Origin: Doryteuthis pealeii
Taxonomy: Eukaryota; Mollusca; Cephalopoda; Myopsida; Loliginidae
Direction: 5' to 3'
Assembly (NCBI GenBank): GCA_023376005.1
Contig: CM042145.1
Location: 61,335,228 to 61,399,227, forward strand
Length of the DNA: 64,000 nucleotides
A program made the position numbers and the translations under genes. The notes beneath the pieces were generated by a model that was given only the letters and a program-made list of their open reading frames with translations, did no database searches and was not told the origin of the DNA. Shown here piece by piece: positions 43,188-55,389 of this stretch; within the stretch, counting starts at the first letter, position 1; every line of letters starts with the position of its first letter.

Positions 43188-43859
43188 ACGTTCTAAAAAA
43201 TAAATTTGAATTTCATTGTTAACCCCTTCATTGTTATGCTAACAGTATTCTTTAAAATGATTATAAATTTGTTTTAATAAAAAAACCCTGAAATAACCGC
43301 ATAAAAACTTCAACCGAATATTAAGAGAAGCATAGTTGTAATGTATTTGGTCGTTTATGAAAGAAAATATGTCGTCGTTAATAGAAAGTCATTATAGACT
43401 TGGAGGCTATAATTTTAAGATGTGGTTTATTTTCGAATTATGAACTTTTATTTTAACTCATTGACCTTTTGCGGTTTAAAACAACGTTTGATTTTCTCAT
43501 GATACAGGATCGATTTTTTATCTATTTAATGAAATCGTTAAAGTCAAATGTTTTTTTTTTGGGTAAATCATGGGGGGGGGTTCTATGAAAATGCGGGAGG
43601 AACTTCGGAAAAACAAACCTCAGTGTCAAGAAGTCATCATTGTAGAAACAAAAACAGTTTTTAGGAAATTCATTACTCAATATAAAATATTATCATTGAA
43701 ATATCACTTACACACGCAAACACATGTATATTTCACAAACATATATAACCACGCAAAACACATTTATATTCATACACGAAACATAAGTTTTAATATCTAA
43801 ATATTTCTTATCTTTATATATTGTACACACATATACACACGTGTATATTTTTTATATAG

Positions 43860-43866
43860 ATTATTT

Positions 43867-43908
<42 letters not shown>

Positions 43909-44165
43909 TATATATGATATATGTTGTTGTGTGTGTAATATTTTATATATGTGTATATTATTTTCTTTATATGTTACATATCTTTAGCATATATATATAT
44001 ATATATATAATATATATATTAATTCTTTTATATGTATTATCTTACTTAATAAATATATATTTCTCTCTTCTATATATATACACATGTACATACATATATT
44101 TTTCTTTAATGTTCTTCATACCTATATATCTTTCTTTCTTTTTATTTTATATATATATTATATAT
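43860..44165. repeat. TA-rich microsatellite cluster (duplicate)
   Basis: Inverted equivalent of 41884-42200. The 97-codon frame 43914-44207 is an artefact. Confidence 0.85.
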
Positions 44166-44179
44166 ATATATATACGTTC

Positions 44180-44224
44180 TACCCCTGATGATGGCACTTC
44201 GGAGTGACTGAAAGTACTAGGGAC
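44180..44224 (+). ncRNA. Putative hammerhead ribozyme, GUAC stem III type
   Basis: Stem I CCC (44182-44184), core CUGAUGA (44185-44191), extra U, a GGCAC-led stem II (one extra base on its 3' side), GAAA (44210-44213), GUAC (44214-44217), UA, then GGGAC. All core residues are intact here, unlike the left-arm copy. Confidence 0.55.
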
Positions 44225-44339
44225 AAAAACTTTGATGACTAATTCAACAAACTCCATCCATAATTCAAGAGGTTGCTAAAAAAACTTTGAAAGATCGAAA
44301 AGAAACTTCGTCAGACCATAAAATGTCTTTTCTTGTTGC

Positions 44340-45646
44340 TTCCCAATATATATATATATATTATATATGTATATATATATATATATTATATATATAAGTT
44401 ATATATAAGTATATAAGTGATGTGTGTTTCATTACATCTCTGCTTCTGTTTAATTTGTATAAATTATCAAAAAAAGGCATTTAGGATACACCTTTCTATA
44501 TTTACCCCTAGATTTGCCCCTGACTATGCCAGTAAAATTGCTTTCACATCTTTTTGGAGCAGAGTTATGGGTGTATTTTAAATACCCTAACTGGCCAAAC
44601 TTTCAGGATCAGTTCTAAAACAATCTCCTTATCCTCTCACTCTTTCAAAATCAAGACTATTTTCTGAATAATGGTCTTATTTCGTTTTCGGATTTTTTCA
44701 TAATGGAATTGAATTATTTCTTAACACGGTTTTATTTTGGAATATTCGTTAAATCATATATATATATATATATATTAAATGTTAGCGGTGACATAAAGAT
44801 CAGAAGTGTGAGAAGGAAAACTGACAAAACCAGGTGTTGACTTCATGTCTTATACTACCTTACCTTAAATATAAATGCTCTGTCAATAATATTGAGTATC
44901 CCTACTAATAAATATAACGCCCATTTATCTACCATATATATGTTACCATTCACGGGATTTAATTTGGTGCTTCTAGAAAAAAAGCATTTTTAACACGGGG
45001 AAAAATCTTTATTTCTTATAAAGTCCTCAGAGAATCTAAATGGTAAAAACGATTTTAAAATGTGACGCAAATTCTTGTAGAAAATCTACCCTGAATATTA
45101 AAATAGAAAACATTTTTTAAAACTAAAACTTTATTTGGAAAACCCTTTTAGAAAATAAAAAAGACCAATAAGCTTGCCAGAAATTGATATTGTTCGCTCT
45201 ACCCAGGCAACACCGAGTATCCCTTCTTGTTAGTTGGTCGGTGCTTATCAACTCTTTTTCGAGTTATTTAACACGTTAGCACGATATGCGCCACATGTGG
45301 TACACGAAGAACTTTTCAAATCGTAACCTGCATCATATATGGGACACACCTATAAAAGTATATATATATATATTCTTAAAAAGATGGCCATAAATCAGTT
45401 TTAATTATCAAATTTCAAATACAAAACATTGATACTGTAAAAGAGTGTTACCCCCGCCCCAAAAAAAACAAACAAAACAAACAAAAACAACAACGATATA
45501 ACAGAAAATCTTTATTCGTACCTGCAAATGATAATATAGTTAAAAAAAAACCACATTCTTGCATTTCAATGAATTCATAGTTAGATGCCTTCGAATTAGA
45601 CAAAAATCAAGAAAAGTGCATATTTGCAGAGGTACATCCGTAAGAA

Positions 45647-45685
<39 letters not shown>

Positions 45686-46399
45686 TTAACTATAAAGTCT
45701 GCAGAATCTATAGTTGATTGAATATCTTTTGAATTAGTTTCATTATTCCACAATTTTTTTCTTTGTTTTATTTGCTGAGAATATTTATCGACTTTTCTTT
45801 GGAAAATGTTGCATGCGGAAGTCGTAGAATGTCGCACAGTACATTTTGTTTTTAGCTTCTCATCAATAACAACTCGTTACATGAATGCGACGAACTTTTT
45901 GAAGTTTATTATAGTTCTGTTTAGATGTGAAAGCATTGTTACCATGGCATACTCTCTAACATGCCGCAGGAATATAAAGACGATCACTGAAGTGAAAAAA
46001 AAAATACTCCCTCAAATATTCGTACATAAACGCTCTTAACGTAACGGTTATTGTGTAACGTATTGGGGTTGTCTCTTTCACGACACTACCAATCGTATAG
46101 TATACCCACTGCGTCTTCAAAAACACACGGTACTATTAGGACTTGTACAAGTCGTATATACGGAGTCGGTACGTTGGCTTTGTTGATCAGTATACACAGA
46201 ATTCCAGCAGTCCTTTAAGTCCACGAAGGAACCCTTCCTCTTAACTGAATGAATTTTATTGGTCAGGAAAGATATCACCTTACGCACGCCACGGGCTCTT
46301 AGTAACTGTCAATTGACTTTATCTTCCGTAAGGGTCTGAGAATCATGCTACATCTATTAAGGTTTCTCTGTGTCTGGCACAAGGCCACCAATATTGGTG
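44340..46399. other. Right-arm equivalent of 39706-41720
   Basis: TA tracts at 44347-44400, 44756-44776, 45360-45374 and 45648-45684. No gene or independent repeat copy. Confidence 0.6.
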
Positions 46400-46560
46400 T
46401 TCCCTGCTGGGGGCGCACCATTATGCTACAATTGTCGTAGGAAATGGAATCGGTGACCAGAATTCAAATTGGACGAGTCTCATTTAGTTTCACTTCCCGC
46501 TAATGTTCTGTTGAAACGGATGAATCTATCTGTTCTGTTACAATACGACTTGTCATTTTA
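46400..46560 (+). mobile_element. Old SINE family A copy (duplicate)
   Basis: Inverted duplicate of 39535-39705, with GTAGGAAATGGAATCGGTGA and GAATTCAAATTGGACGAG. Confidence 0.65.
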
Positions 46561-46717
46561 GGCCTGTAGTTGAATGCAATTTTATGTGGATATTATTTGG
46601 ACATAAAGTTGATCCTACCTTGAAGTAGAAAAATATAGTATCAGTTTTAATCCTTGTCTATTGATCTGTCTCCGAAGTAATTTAAGCAAGTAATTTTAGG
46701 ACAATTTATCAACGCCG

Positions 46718-46755
<38 letters not shown>

Positions 46756-46809
46756 GATTGTACATATCAGTTTAAATGTAAAGCGTAAACAAATCGAGAA
46801 AAAGTCAAT

Positions 46810-46851
46810 CTCTGTATGTACGTTTCAGCCCATTAGGCCTCATCAGCAGAG
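46810..46851 (-). ncRNA. Putative hammerhead ribozyme (minus)
   Basis: Complete CUCUG/CAGAG stem I, CUGAUGA, GGCCU/GGGCU stem II, GAAA, CGUACA and UA. Identical in motif to 39229-39270. Confidence 0.75.
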
Positions 46852-46969
46852 CTTATAGACAGGGCAGTGCTTTGTGCGCGATTCGAACCCTAAATGGCGA
46901 AGGCCGACAATTTGTAGGGAGATTATGTGCTTAATTAAAGTCGCGCACAAAGCACTGCCCTGTCTATAG

Positions 46970-47011
46970 CTCTGCTGATGAGGCCTAATGGGCTGAAACG
47001 TACATACAGAG
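46970..47011 (+). ncRNA. Putative hammerhead ribozyme (plus)
   Basis: Complete motif, CUCUG 46970-46974 to CAGAG 47007-47011. It has no B box directly upstream; the 5' sequence is GTCGCGCACAAAGCACTG. Confidence 0.75.
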
Positions 47012-47173
47012 ATGGACTTTTCTCGATTTGTTTACGCTTTACATTTAAAACCGATATGCACGCCTAATTCATTTAATCATAATTAATTAACAAATTAGGT
47101 ATGACTTTAATTAAACACATAATCTCCCTACAAATTGTCGGCCTTCACCATTTCAAACACTTCGTTTGAACAC

Positions 47174-47221
<48 letters not shown>

Positions 47222-47318
47222 CTATATCTGGGCGTTTTCATTGGTCAAATTAGTTACCGCCACTTGGAACAGTCTATGAGTAGTGATTTTTCGCATAGCT
47301 TATAAGCACGATGCCTTA

Positions 47319-47695
47319 GGCACCTCGCGTGGTGTAATGGTTAGCAAGCTAGATTCACAAATAATTGTTAGGGGTTCGATTCTCACTGGGTGCCCATACT
47401 TCTGACCTTGTGCCACATCTAAGCAAAACTTTGTAAATAACTACAAGCAAGATGCCTTGGGCACCTCACGTTGTGTAATGGTTAGCGAGCTAGATTCGCA
47501 GACTATTGTTAGTAAGTTCGATTCTCACTGGGTGCCTCATAATCTGGCCTTGTGTCACATTTAAGCTAAGCTTAGTAAATAACACAAGCAAGATGTCTTA
47601 CCAACTAAGAGTAAATAGTAGGACAGGCTGGGTTCTCTAGCCTTGGTTCGGCAACTATTCTAGGGGAATTCATCCAAACGAAGCCGGGACGAATA
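47319..47695 (+). mobile_element. SINE family C, tandem heads (cleaner duplicate)
   Basis: First head 47319-47395 (GGCACCTCGCGTGGTGTAAT; B box GGGGTTCGATTCTC). A second head from about 47459 (GGCACCTCACGTTGTGTAAT; B box AAGTTCGATTCTC) has the full tail ending TTCTAGGGGAATTCATCC. The two copies share GCCTTGTGCCAC / GCCTTGTGTCAC after the head, so the first copy was interrupted or truncated before its tail. Confidence 0.85.
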
Positions 47696-47814
47696 TTATT
47701 GGGGGGGGTTTATCTTTTGTTTTTTTTCTGTTTTAAGTTTCCCGACATGAAGTTTCCTGATTCAGATATTATTGTTCCTACATAGGTATACCTAGATAAA
47801 TTATATATAATATT

Positions 47815-48300
47815 CATACTCTTGTTCCTTAATCTTCCGACCGTTATGATCTTGCAACACCTTCTGCTTGAAAATGAGACCGTCCAAATCATCCAAGATG
47901 AAATGCAAAAATGTAAATCCTGATTATCAGGTGTTATTCAGCGAATTTTTATTTCTTATGAGTGTCATCACCGCGGCTAAATAATGGACCATTTCGTTTT
48001 TATTATAAAGAAAGGAAGGAAGAAAAAGGATATGCTACACAGAAAAATATAACAAGAAAAAAGAGTAAGGGAAAGAGAAGGCATGAGCTCGCGGAAGCGA
48101 TAACGCTAATCTGTTTTAAGCAAACATAATGAAAAATGGAATGAAAGAAAAAAAAGAGTGAGATACAGAGATATTTAAATCAAGATTATCATACTTTTTA
48201 CATATTGAACTATTTAGCCATAACTTTTAAGCCAACATATCAAACGTTGTAATAATTAAATTATCGTACTGTGGCATACCCACAAGTCCTGCTATTATTT
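47815..48300 (-). mobile_element. Repeat family X (duplicate)
   Basis: Inverted duplicate of 37785-38262 and the cleanest full copy of this locus in the window. Confidence 0.85.
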
Positions 48301-48760
48301 ATAAATGTTAATAAATCAGCACACACATAGGTAATATAGATAATTCATGTTTGGGGCCCTTAAAACCGGGGATTATACATTATGCATTAAACATTGTAAT
48401 TGGCCGACATTTTTTTGTTCGGTCACACATTTTGCCGGAATATAAGTGTCAAGATATTAAGCGAATATATTAACAAAATCAGAAGATGAAAAATCACAAA
48501 GAACTGCTTCTCCTCTTGTCACATTTCCACATTAGTTTTTAGTAGGAACACCTGAGCCACAAGTCACAAGTTCTTTCAATACTGACTGCATATAAAATAG
48601 ACTTGAACTAATAGATTATTATATACTAAAGTGAGTATCAGATTGATAAAAAAGACCCTATCTATCTATCTATCTATCTATCTATCTCTGTCCGTATCGC
48701 TTTCTTACGTTATTATACACATGCGAGCAAATGAACTAGTTTTCATTTGCTGTATCTATC
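48301..48760. other. Unassigned sequence with short GATA run
   Basis: TATC repeats at 48658-48687. Equivalent of 30669-31138. Confidence 0.6.
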
Positions 48761-49004
48761 GGACCATATGACCTTAGGCACCCCTTTTGCGATCTCGATT
48801 TGTGGGACATTTTTTTCAATTTATATCGTCAAAATCCGGTTAATTGTTAACAGACGATTTTTTAGTTTTTTTTTAAAAATGATATAACTAACCCTAACTC
48901 CTAACCATAACCCCTAACAAAAACAACTGGATTTTGACGGTGTAAATGAGAAAATGTCCCACAAATCGAGATCGCAGAAGGGGTGTCTAAAGGTCATATG
49001 GTCC
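48761..49004. mobile_element. MITE-like element (duplicate, clean)
   Basis: Begins GGACCATATGACCTTAGGCA and ends in the inverse CATATGGTCC. Best-preserved copy of this locus. Confidence 0.85.
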
Positions 49005-50599
49005 AATCTATATATTTATCCATCTATCTTATCTTATTAAATCACATTTGATCTATCTACGTTATTAGAAGCATGTAAGTAAGTTAACTAACCCTCATTT
49101 GATTTGTCTATCCCAGTCTGTTCATATCTATCTCTGTAGATTTCTTACGTTATTAGATGCATGTTAGCAAGTTAACTAACTTCCATTTACTGTATCTATC
49201 TATATATCGTACTCTATTTGACACACAGGAAAAAGTTAACTGGTTTTATAATAATAATATCCTTTCAGCTAGTATATTAGGTCTGAGACTTGTCAGCTGT
49301 TCCTTATAAACATTCATTTTAATTCAACAGAATCTTATTATAATGGAGATTGTGTGTTTTTCTGTCTGTAACCGAAACTATAATACTACTCATGTTACAA
49401 TTTCCTTAGTTATTAACGACACATTCTCCATGATTCTATTTCTATTTAAACCTCAATTAATAATAAAACTGTTTTACATTATTAATACTGTTGGCCTTAC
49501 CTAAATACTAATAATATGCAATTGTATTTATATATACAACAAAATAACAGTTTTCAGAGTAAACGTAAAGCTAATTTGCATATTGATATTAAAAAAAACT
49601 GATTTTAATAAAAATGTGCTTGGTATCATTGATTTCTAATTGTTTGGTTTTATCTTAATGAATATGAGTAAAAATCTCTTCAATAAATCCTAAAAGAAAT
49701 TCATTAACAAGAAGAAATAACTGTAAATTTATTCTTTACTTCCTATTTTAACTAAATAGTTAAATTAGGAAAATTTAGCATTGAAAAACGGAAGTGATGA
49801 AAGAGTAAGTTTCAGTTGTTCTATTTTCCGATTATACCCCCTCCGTTTCAAATCTTTTTATCTGAATTCTTAATTAGTTTCATTAGCCTTTCTGATTCAA
49901 TATAATATTTTATTACATTAAAACTTAAATACTTGCACCCGGAGGGTGCATATATTTGCTAGTATTTATAATCATTCCACAGATTATCCAACATTGCCTT
50001 GAAGGAGTTTAGAGATGGGACATACACTATTGATGATGGTAGTTTATTCCATGTATTCACCACTCTGTAGCTAAAATAATTTTGTCTTGCGTTTGCTTTA
50101 CAAATTTTTTTAAGGATTTTTAATTTATGACCCTGGTATTGATATTTTGAGCAATGTTTAGTAGGTCAGAGTTTGTTGAATAAAAACCGTGTGTATATTT
50201 CTAGGCTTCAATCCTATCCCCTCTTATACATCGGTAAACCAGACTTGGTAAGTCAATCTTCCCAAGTCTTTCTTTTTTGTTGTGAGCACGTTATCTATCT
50301 ATATGTCTATCAATCTATCTCGATATCTTACTTTATTAGACACTTGGATACAAGTTAACTAGTTCTCAATTGATATGTCTATCTATCCGATGCTATTTAA
50401 CACATCAGAGAAAGTCTGTTGGTTTTCTTTCTTCTTTTTTTGTTCAATCTGTGTATACACGTGAAAGACTTTCTATCAATCTCTGTCTACTGCCTATATA
50501 ACTTTGTTACAGTGTTAGACACAGCAAGTAAGAACTAGATCTTATTAGTTGTATCTATCAATCTATATAACTATGTTCTTATATATTTCTCTCTCTCTC

Positions 50600-50630
<31 letters not shown>
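49005..50630. other. Unassigned AT-rich sequence (duplicate)
   Basis: Inverted equivalent of 28831-30416. No gene. Confidence 0.6.
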
Positions 50631-50631
<1 letters not shown>

Positions 50632-50639
50632 ATGTTCCT

Positions 50640-51166
50640 TTCTTCCTATCTATATATCTATGTATCTATCTATATATCTATGTTCTTATCTATCTATCTA
50701 TATATCTATGTTCTTATCTATCTATCTATATATCTATGTTCTTATCTATCTATCTATATATCTATCTTATCTATTCTATCTATATCTATCTATCTATATA
50801 TCTATGTTCTTATCTATCTATCTATATATATCTATGTTCTTATCTATCTATCTATCATATATCTATGTTCTTATCTATCTATCTATCATATATCTATCTT
50901 ATCTATCTATCAATATATCTATGTTTATCTATATCTATTTCTCCCTCCCTCTCTCTCTCCCTCTCTCAATATATCTATGTCCCTGTATGTTTCTTTCTCC
51001 TATCTATATATGTGTTATTGTATATATTCATGTCTCTCTATCCATCTATCTATTTCTTATCTGTCTATCCACCCTTCTTCCCTCTTATCTATCTATCTCC
51101 GTTCTTATATATATGCCTATCCATCTCTGTTTATATCTATCTGTTATCCATCTATCACTGTTCTTA

Positions 51167-51246
<80 letters not shown>

Positions 51247-51660
51247 GTTCTTATCTATCTACCTGTCTGTCCATTTATCTGTTTTTGTCTATATTCCCAT
51301 CCTCTCTCTCACTCTTCTTGTGTATATTCCTATCTATATATTTATCTCTGTTCTTGTCTATATTCATGTCTGTCTATCTATCCATCTATCTCTGTTTTGT
51401 CTATATTCATGTCTGTCTATCTATCCATCTATCTGTCTTGTCTATATCTCATGTTCTTGTCTATTTCCTATCTATCCATCTATCTCTGTTCTTGTCTATA
51501 TTCCTATCTATCCTCTATCTCCGTTATTGTCTCCTATCTATCCATGTATTCCTGTTTCTGTTGCTTCCTATCTATCATATCTATCTAGCTAGCTCATTCT
51601 GTTCATGTCCATCTATATAAATCTGTTCATATCTTTCCATCTATATGATCCTATCTATCA
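50640..51660. repeat. TATC (GATA) satellite, inverted duplicate
   Basis: Arrays of TCTATCTATATATCTATGTT-type units with CTCTCT and CACACA/TATA runs at 51163-51245. The three overlapping 294-318-codon S/I/Y/L frames are artefacts of the repeat. Confidence 0.95.
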
Positions 51661-52037
51661 AGTATCTGTCTACCTGTATGGGTGTATATTCATGTATGCA
51701 TGTGTGTATGCCTGATTGGAGGTGGGGGAAGCCCCGTCAAATCGACAGAGATAAATGAAGATAGCATCCATTATTTGTTAACCTACGGCAAGAAACCTAT
51801 CAGTGTCACTAAAATAATATATGCTCTTCAGATGTTTTGCATCTTATAACCTTAAAATTCCAAGACTTAATAACCGTGGAAGCTGTGACAGAATCTGGAA
51901 AAGAAATATTAGATGGATATTTTGGTTCTTTCCATATACTTTTTTTTATTCTTGTCGTATGAATACATCTCTGTATATCAGAAAATCTTGAATTATAATG
52001 GTTTGTTTGTGCTGTTTTGAAATACCCAAATAAATGT

Positions 52038-52074
<37 letters not shown>

Positions 52075-52107
52075 ATGTATATATATATAATGTGTGCATG
52101 TGTGTGT
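51661..52107. other. Unassigned spacer (duplicate)
   Basis: Inverted equivalent of 27297-27754, including a TA run at 52040-52090. Confidence 0.6.
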
Positions 52108-52216
52108 AATATAGTGAGGAATTGAAAAAACACAAGTTCATAAAATGAGTGATGTTTATTTCGCCAACATCACTCGTTTTATGAACTTGTTTTTTCAATT
52201 TTTCACGCTATTACAT
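52108..52216. mobile_element. Fold-back (duplicate of 27182-27296)
   Basis: Arms AAACACAAGTTCATAAAATG and CGTTTTATGAACTTGTTTTT around GATGTTTATTTCGCC. Confidence 0.8.
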
Positions 52217-52259
52217 ACTGTCGGATTCACTTCCGTTTTTTCTTCACACACGCAAATAC

Positions 52260-52520
52260 ACACATATATATAATACATATTATATTTATATATATATTAT
52301 AATACATATTATATTTATATATATATTATAATACATATTATATTTATATCTATATATTATAATCAATATTATATATGTATGTATATATTATATAATCCAT
52401 ATTATATATGTATGTATATATTATATAATCCATATTATATATGTATGTATATATTATATAATCCATATTATATATGTATGTATATATTATATAATCCATA
52501 TTATATATATATGCATATAT
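52260..52520. repeat. 33-34-bp TA-rich minisatellite
   Basis: About five tandem units of ATATATGTATGTATATATTA followed by TATAATCCATATT, plus three ATACATATTATATTTATAT units before them. The 85-codon frame with repeated NMDYIIYTYIY is a product of the tandem repeat. The first copy of this region (26940-27130) has far fewer units. Confidence 0.9.
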
Positions 52521-52898
52521 TATATCCAACAACAGTGACAGAGAGGAATCCGAGTTAAACCGATAAATATGAATGAAGATCAAAACCCCAATTATATGCT
52601 TAACCAATGCAAGAAGATGATAAACCTAAGTAAAATAATTCTCATCTGATGTTTGCATCTTAGAAGAGTAAAAGTCTAAGCTTAATAATGGTGTAAGCTG
52701 TGACAGAATCAAGAAAACGAAAGAAAACAAAATGTACGATTGCAATCTTTCGATGCAATACACCGTATATTTTTCTTTTCGTATAAACATGTCCATGTAT
52801 ATAAGAGTATCTTGGACTATAATGGAATGGGCAGTTTTGAAATGAGAGAGAATATTCTCCTTATGTTATAAAAAATCAGATATATATCTATTTTTGTT

Positions 52899-52944
<46 letters not shown>

Positions 52945-52984
52945 GTGTGTGTTGTGTGTGTGTGTGTTGAAACAAAAGGAACCC
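52521..52984. other. Unassigned spacer and TA tract (duplicate)
   Basis: Inverted equivalent of 26521-26940; TA run 52902-52940. Confidence 0.6.
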
Positions 52985-53476
52985 GACAGTGTGAATTTGA
53001 TATATTGAAAAAACAAATGATGTTTACAATACTTGGGATCATCAGGAGAGAATGTGCACCGTTTCGGGGCCTTCCTCTCAACGGTTTTAACTGCACATCG
53101 CCCCCCCCCTCACTGTTGTGAGGTCCCTCGGAATATCTGTATCGACCGTATGTAATAGATCGGCCTTCAACAAAAATAAAACGGGATGAAATGACCGTTA
53201 GAAGAAGAATGCGCAAACAGAACGCTGTTACTCAAAGTTGGAATTTTTCAAAAAATGCGTTATCTGTATTAAAAATAAAATAAATTTTATTTAAAAATAA
53301 AATGAATTTTATTTTTAATTTAAAAAAATCAGAAGTATTACAGTTTATGATAAGACTCAAAAGAGCCTGATGTAAAATTGTTTACAAAAGTGTACTTTTT
53401 TTATACAATTATACAATTTTCTTTCCTGATGATCCCAAGCATTTGTAAACATCATTCGCTCTTTCAATATATCAAA

Positions 53477-53480
<4 letters not shown>
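52985..53480. mobile_element. Fold-back element (duplicate)
   Basis: Inverted equivalent of 26015-26520. The 116-codon minus-strand frame is antisense noise. Confidence 0.75.
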
Positions 53481-53523
<43 letters not shown>

Positions 53524-53751
53524 TATATATTATATATTAAATTTAAATTAAATCAAATTTAAATTGTTAAACAATAGACATCTGTTTTATTCAATTCTAC
53601 ATATATACATATATATAGTAGTATAATATGCGTGATATTTTTCTAAGCAAATAGTGCTCAATATCATTGATACAGTGTTTATATTTTAATATAGTTAAGG
53701 TAGCGTGGCCGAAGTAACCAGTATTGACTTTATGTCAACGCTACCTTACCT

Positions 53752-53784
<33 letters not shown>
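53481..53784. repeat. TA tracts and AT-rich spacer
   Basis: TA runs 53481-53535 and 53755-53790. The AATTTAAATTAAATC segment here replaces the hairpin arm and CACACA segment seen at 25900-26000. Confidence 0.8.
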
Positions 53785-53789
<5 letters not shown>

Positions 53790-53793
<4 letters not shown>

Positions 53794-53930
53794 TTCCTTC
53801 TCCTAGACTGGTTGCTTACCCAAGGTTAAAGAACCCAGTCCACAATACTATTTACTTATAGCTGGTGGAAGAATAGTTGGACTCATACCTTTCCCAAGGG
53901 TATTAGCGCTATGTTAAATGCAAACAGCCT
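53790..53930 (-). mobile_element. SINE family A fragment (duplicate)
   Basis: Inverted copy of 25570-25705. Confidence 0.8.
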
Positions 53931-54660
53931 CTTTTTGCTATCTATCTCAGTCTGTTCACATATCTAGCTATCTATTTCAAAGTGTTTATCTATCTATATA
54001 TCTTGCTGTAGTATTGAGAAGACTAAGCTTGTTGTCACATGACTTTCGGTGTAAGCCATCAGTTAGAATCAGAATTCAATCCAAGAAAATAGTCTATATC
54101 AATTATAGTTATTTACAAAACATCATTTAGATGTAGCTCAAGGCCGGATGTACACATCACCCGGTGAGACTCACTCTCACTAGTAATGATCTGTTTCCGT
54201 CAGAGGTGTAAAACAGTTTGATGGAGGACTACAGAATTTAGTTTGCGTCGGACCCCGGGGAGGTTTTTAAAGAGAGTTCTTATCTCGGAGAGTTCTCTAA
54301 CAATTAACAATAGTAACCGAGAAGCTATGTTGCTACTAAACTAACTCATAGTACAGAATTTGAATTTCAAAACTTAGAGCAGACCAATTATTTGTCATCA
54401 AAATAATCATTACTAATTATCTTTATAGGTAATTCGTCTACTTGAATATTTCAAATAAGTACAACACATTATTACTGGTAAATTAAAAGTAAGAATACAG
54501 ACAAGAAAGACATTTTTGAATTAATATATCTTTTGAAGTATCATTAAATTAAAGAAAAATATTTCTCTTGAAAAATACATAAAGAAAGCCACATTTATAT
54601 TAGAATATATTTATATTAATAATTTCTATTTAATATTACCATTTAACAAGCATATTGATT
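53931..54660. other. Unassigned sequence (duplicate)
   Basis: Inverted equivalent of 24851-25570. No gene. Confidence 0.6.
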
Positions 54661-54700
54661 GATTGATTTTAACGGTATGTCAATCCATCTAGGATTATGT

Positions 54701-55066
54701 ATAGCGAGAGAAGTGACTTAACTCTTGGAACGAAGCGGGCAAGGACTTATTCTCGCGTGTAGGTTCATGATTTAGGTGAGGTGTTGCCAAAGAAGAATAC
54801 ATATTTCCTTTGCCCCAGAGAAAAAAGGCTTGCCCGATGTATAAAAAAAGAGGCTCGCGAGAGAAGACTAGTCCATTTATATAATTAGTTGCTCATGCTG
54901 ATTGGTCTGACCAACCAACCAATCAGGAACGAGCCAGAACAATATAAACGCAGTATCGTCTGAGACAGCACTTACAGTCTGACTTCGAAGTAAGACGGTG
55001 CTAGTGACAAGTAGAAAGTGTGTAAATAATATCCAGGGAAGAAATTGTATTGCCCCCGAAAACAAT
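54701..55066 (-). mobile_element. Promoter-bearing insertion (duplicate)
   Basis: 366 bp between perfect ATTATGT repeats (54694-54700 and 55067-55073). The inverted CCAAT pair and TATA box are present in reverse orientation near 54880-54930. Clean copy of 24432-24799. Confidence 0.65.
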
Positions 55067-55389
55067 ATTATGTTAGGTCAAGATGTTAGGGAATCGCTTT
55101 CATTGTACGTTCACATCTACATTTTTTGTGTACTTGTTTGTTATTACGCTCTTATCGAATATAAATATTTTTTAAATGGATGCATTTGACGTATAGATAG
55201 GAACCTAACTTTTGAAAGCATAACCAAAAGAAAGACGAATTGACAGTGTTGAACAGTAACATGATACGCTTGATCCACAACTCCATGAATGATTTTGTAG
55301 AGGTCACGATTAAGAATAATCATCCATCGAATGCGAGAATCGAAGTGGTGTACTATGCAAACCCCTATATATATATATATATATATACT

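Larger units (their letters stand above)
46755..47190. mobile_element. Hammerhead repeat pair (cleaner duplicate)
   Basis: Inverted duplicate of 38906-39340. The B-box-like GGGTTCGAATC lies at 46880-46890 on the minus strand next to the minus-strand ribozyme. Both ribozyme cores are intact here, so this is the better reference for the family. A TA tract follows to 47220. Confidence 0.8.
43099..54512. repeat. Right arm: inverted copy of 31448-42960
   Basis: Landmarks of 31448-42960 appear reverse-complemented in reverse order. From about 46 kb on, this arm is the cleaner of the two; at 43.1-45 kb it is the noisier. Individual elements are listed separately. Confidence 0.92.

Noticed and set aside
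47319..47395. Possible genuine tRNA gene, since the acceptor stem GGCACC/GGTGCC pairs
   Set aside because: A near copy with a SINE tail lies right behind it, the anticodon arm does not fold, and the sequence is repeated.
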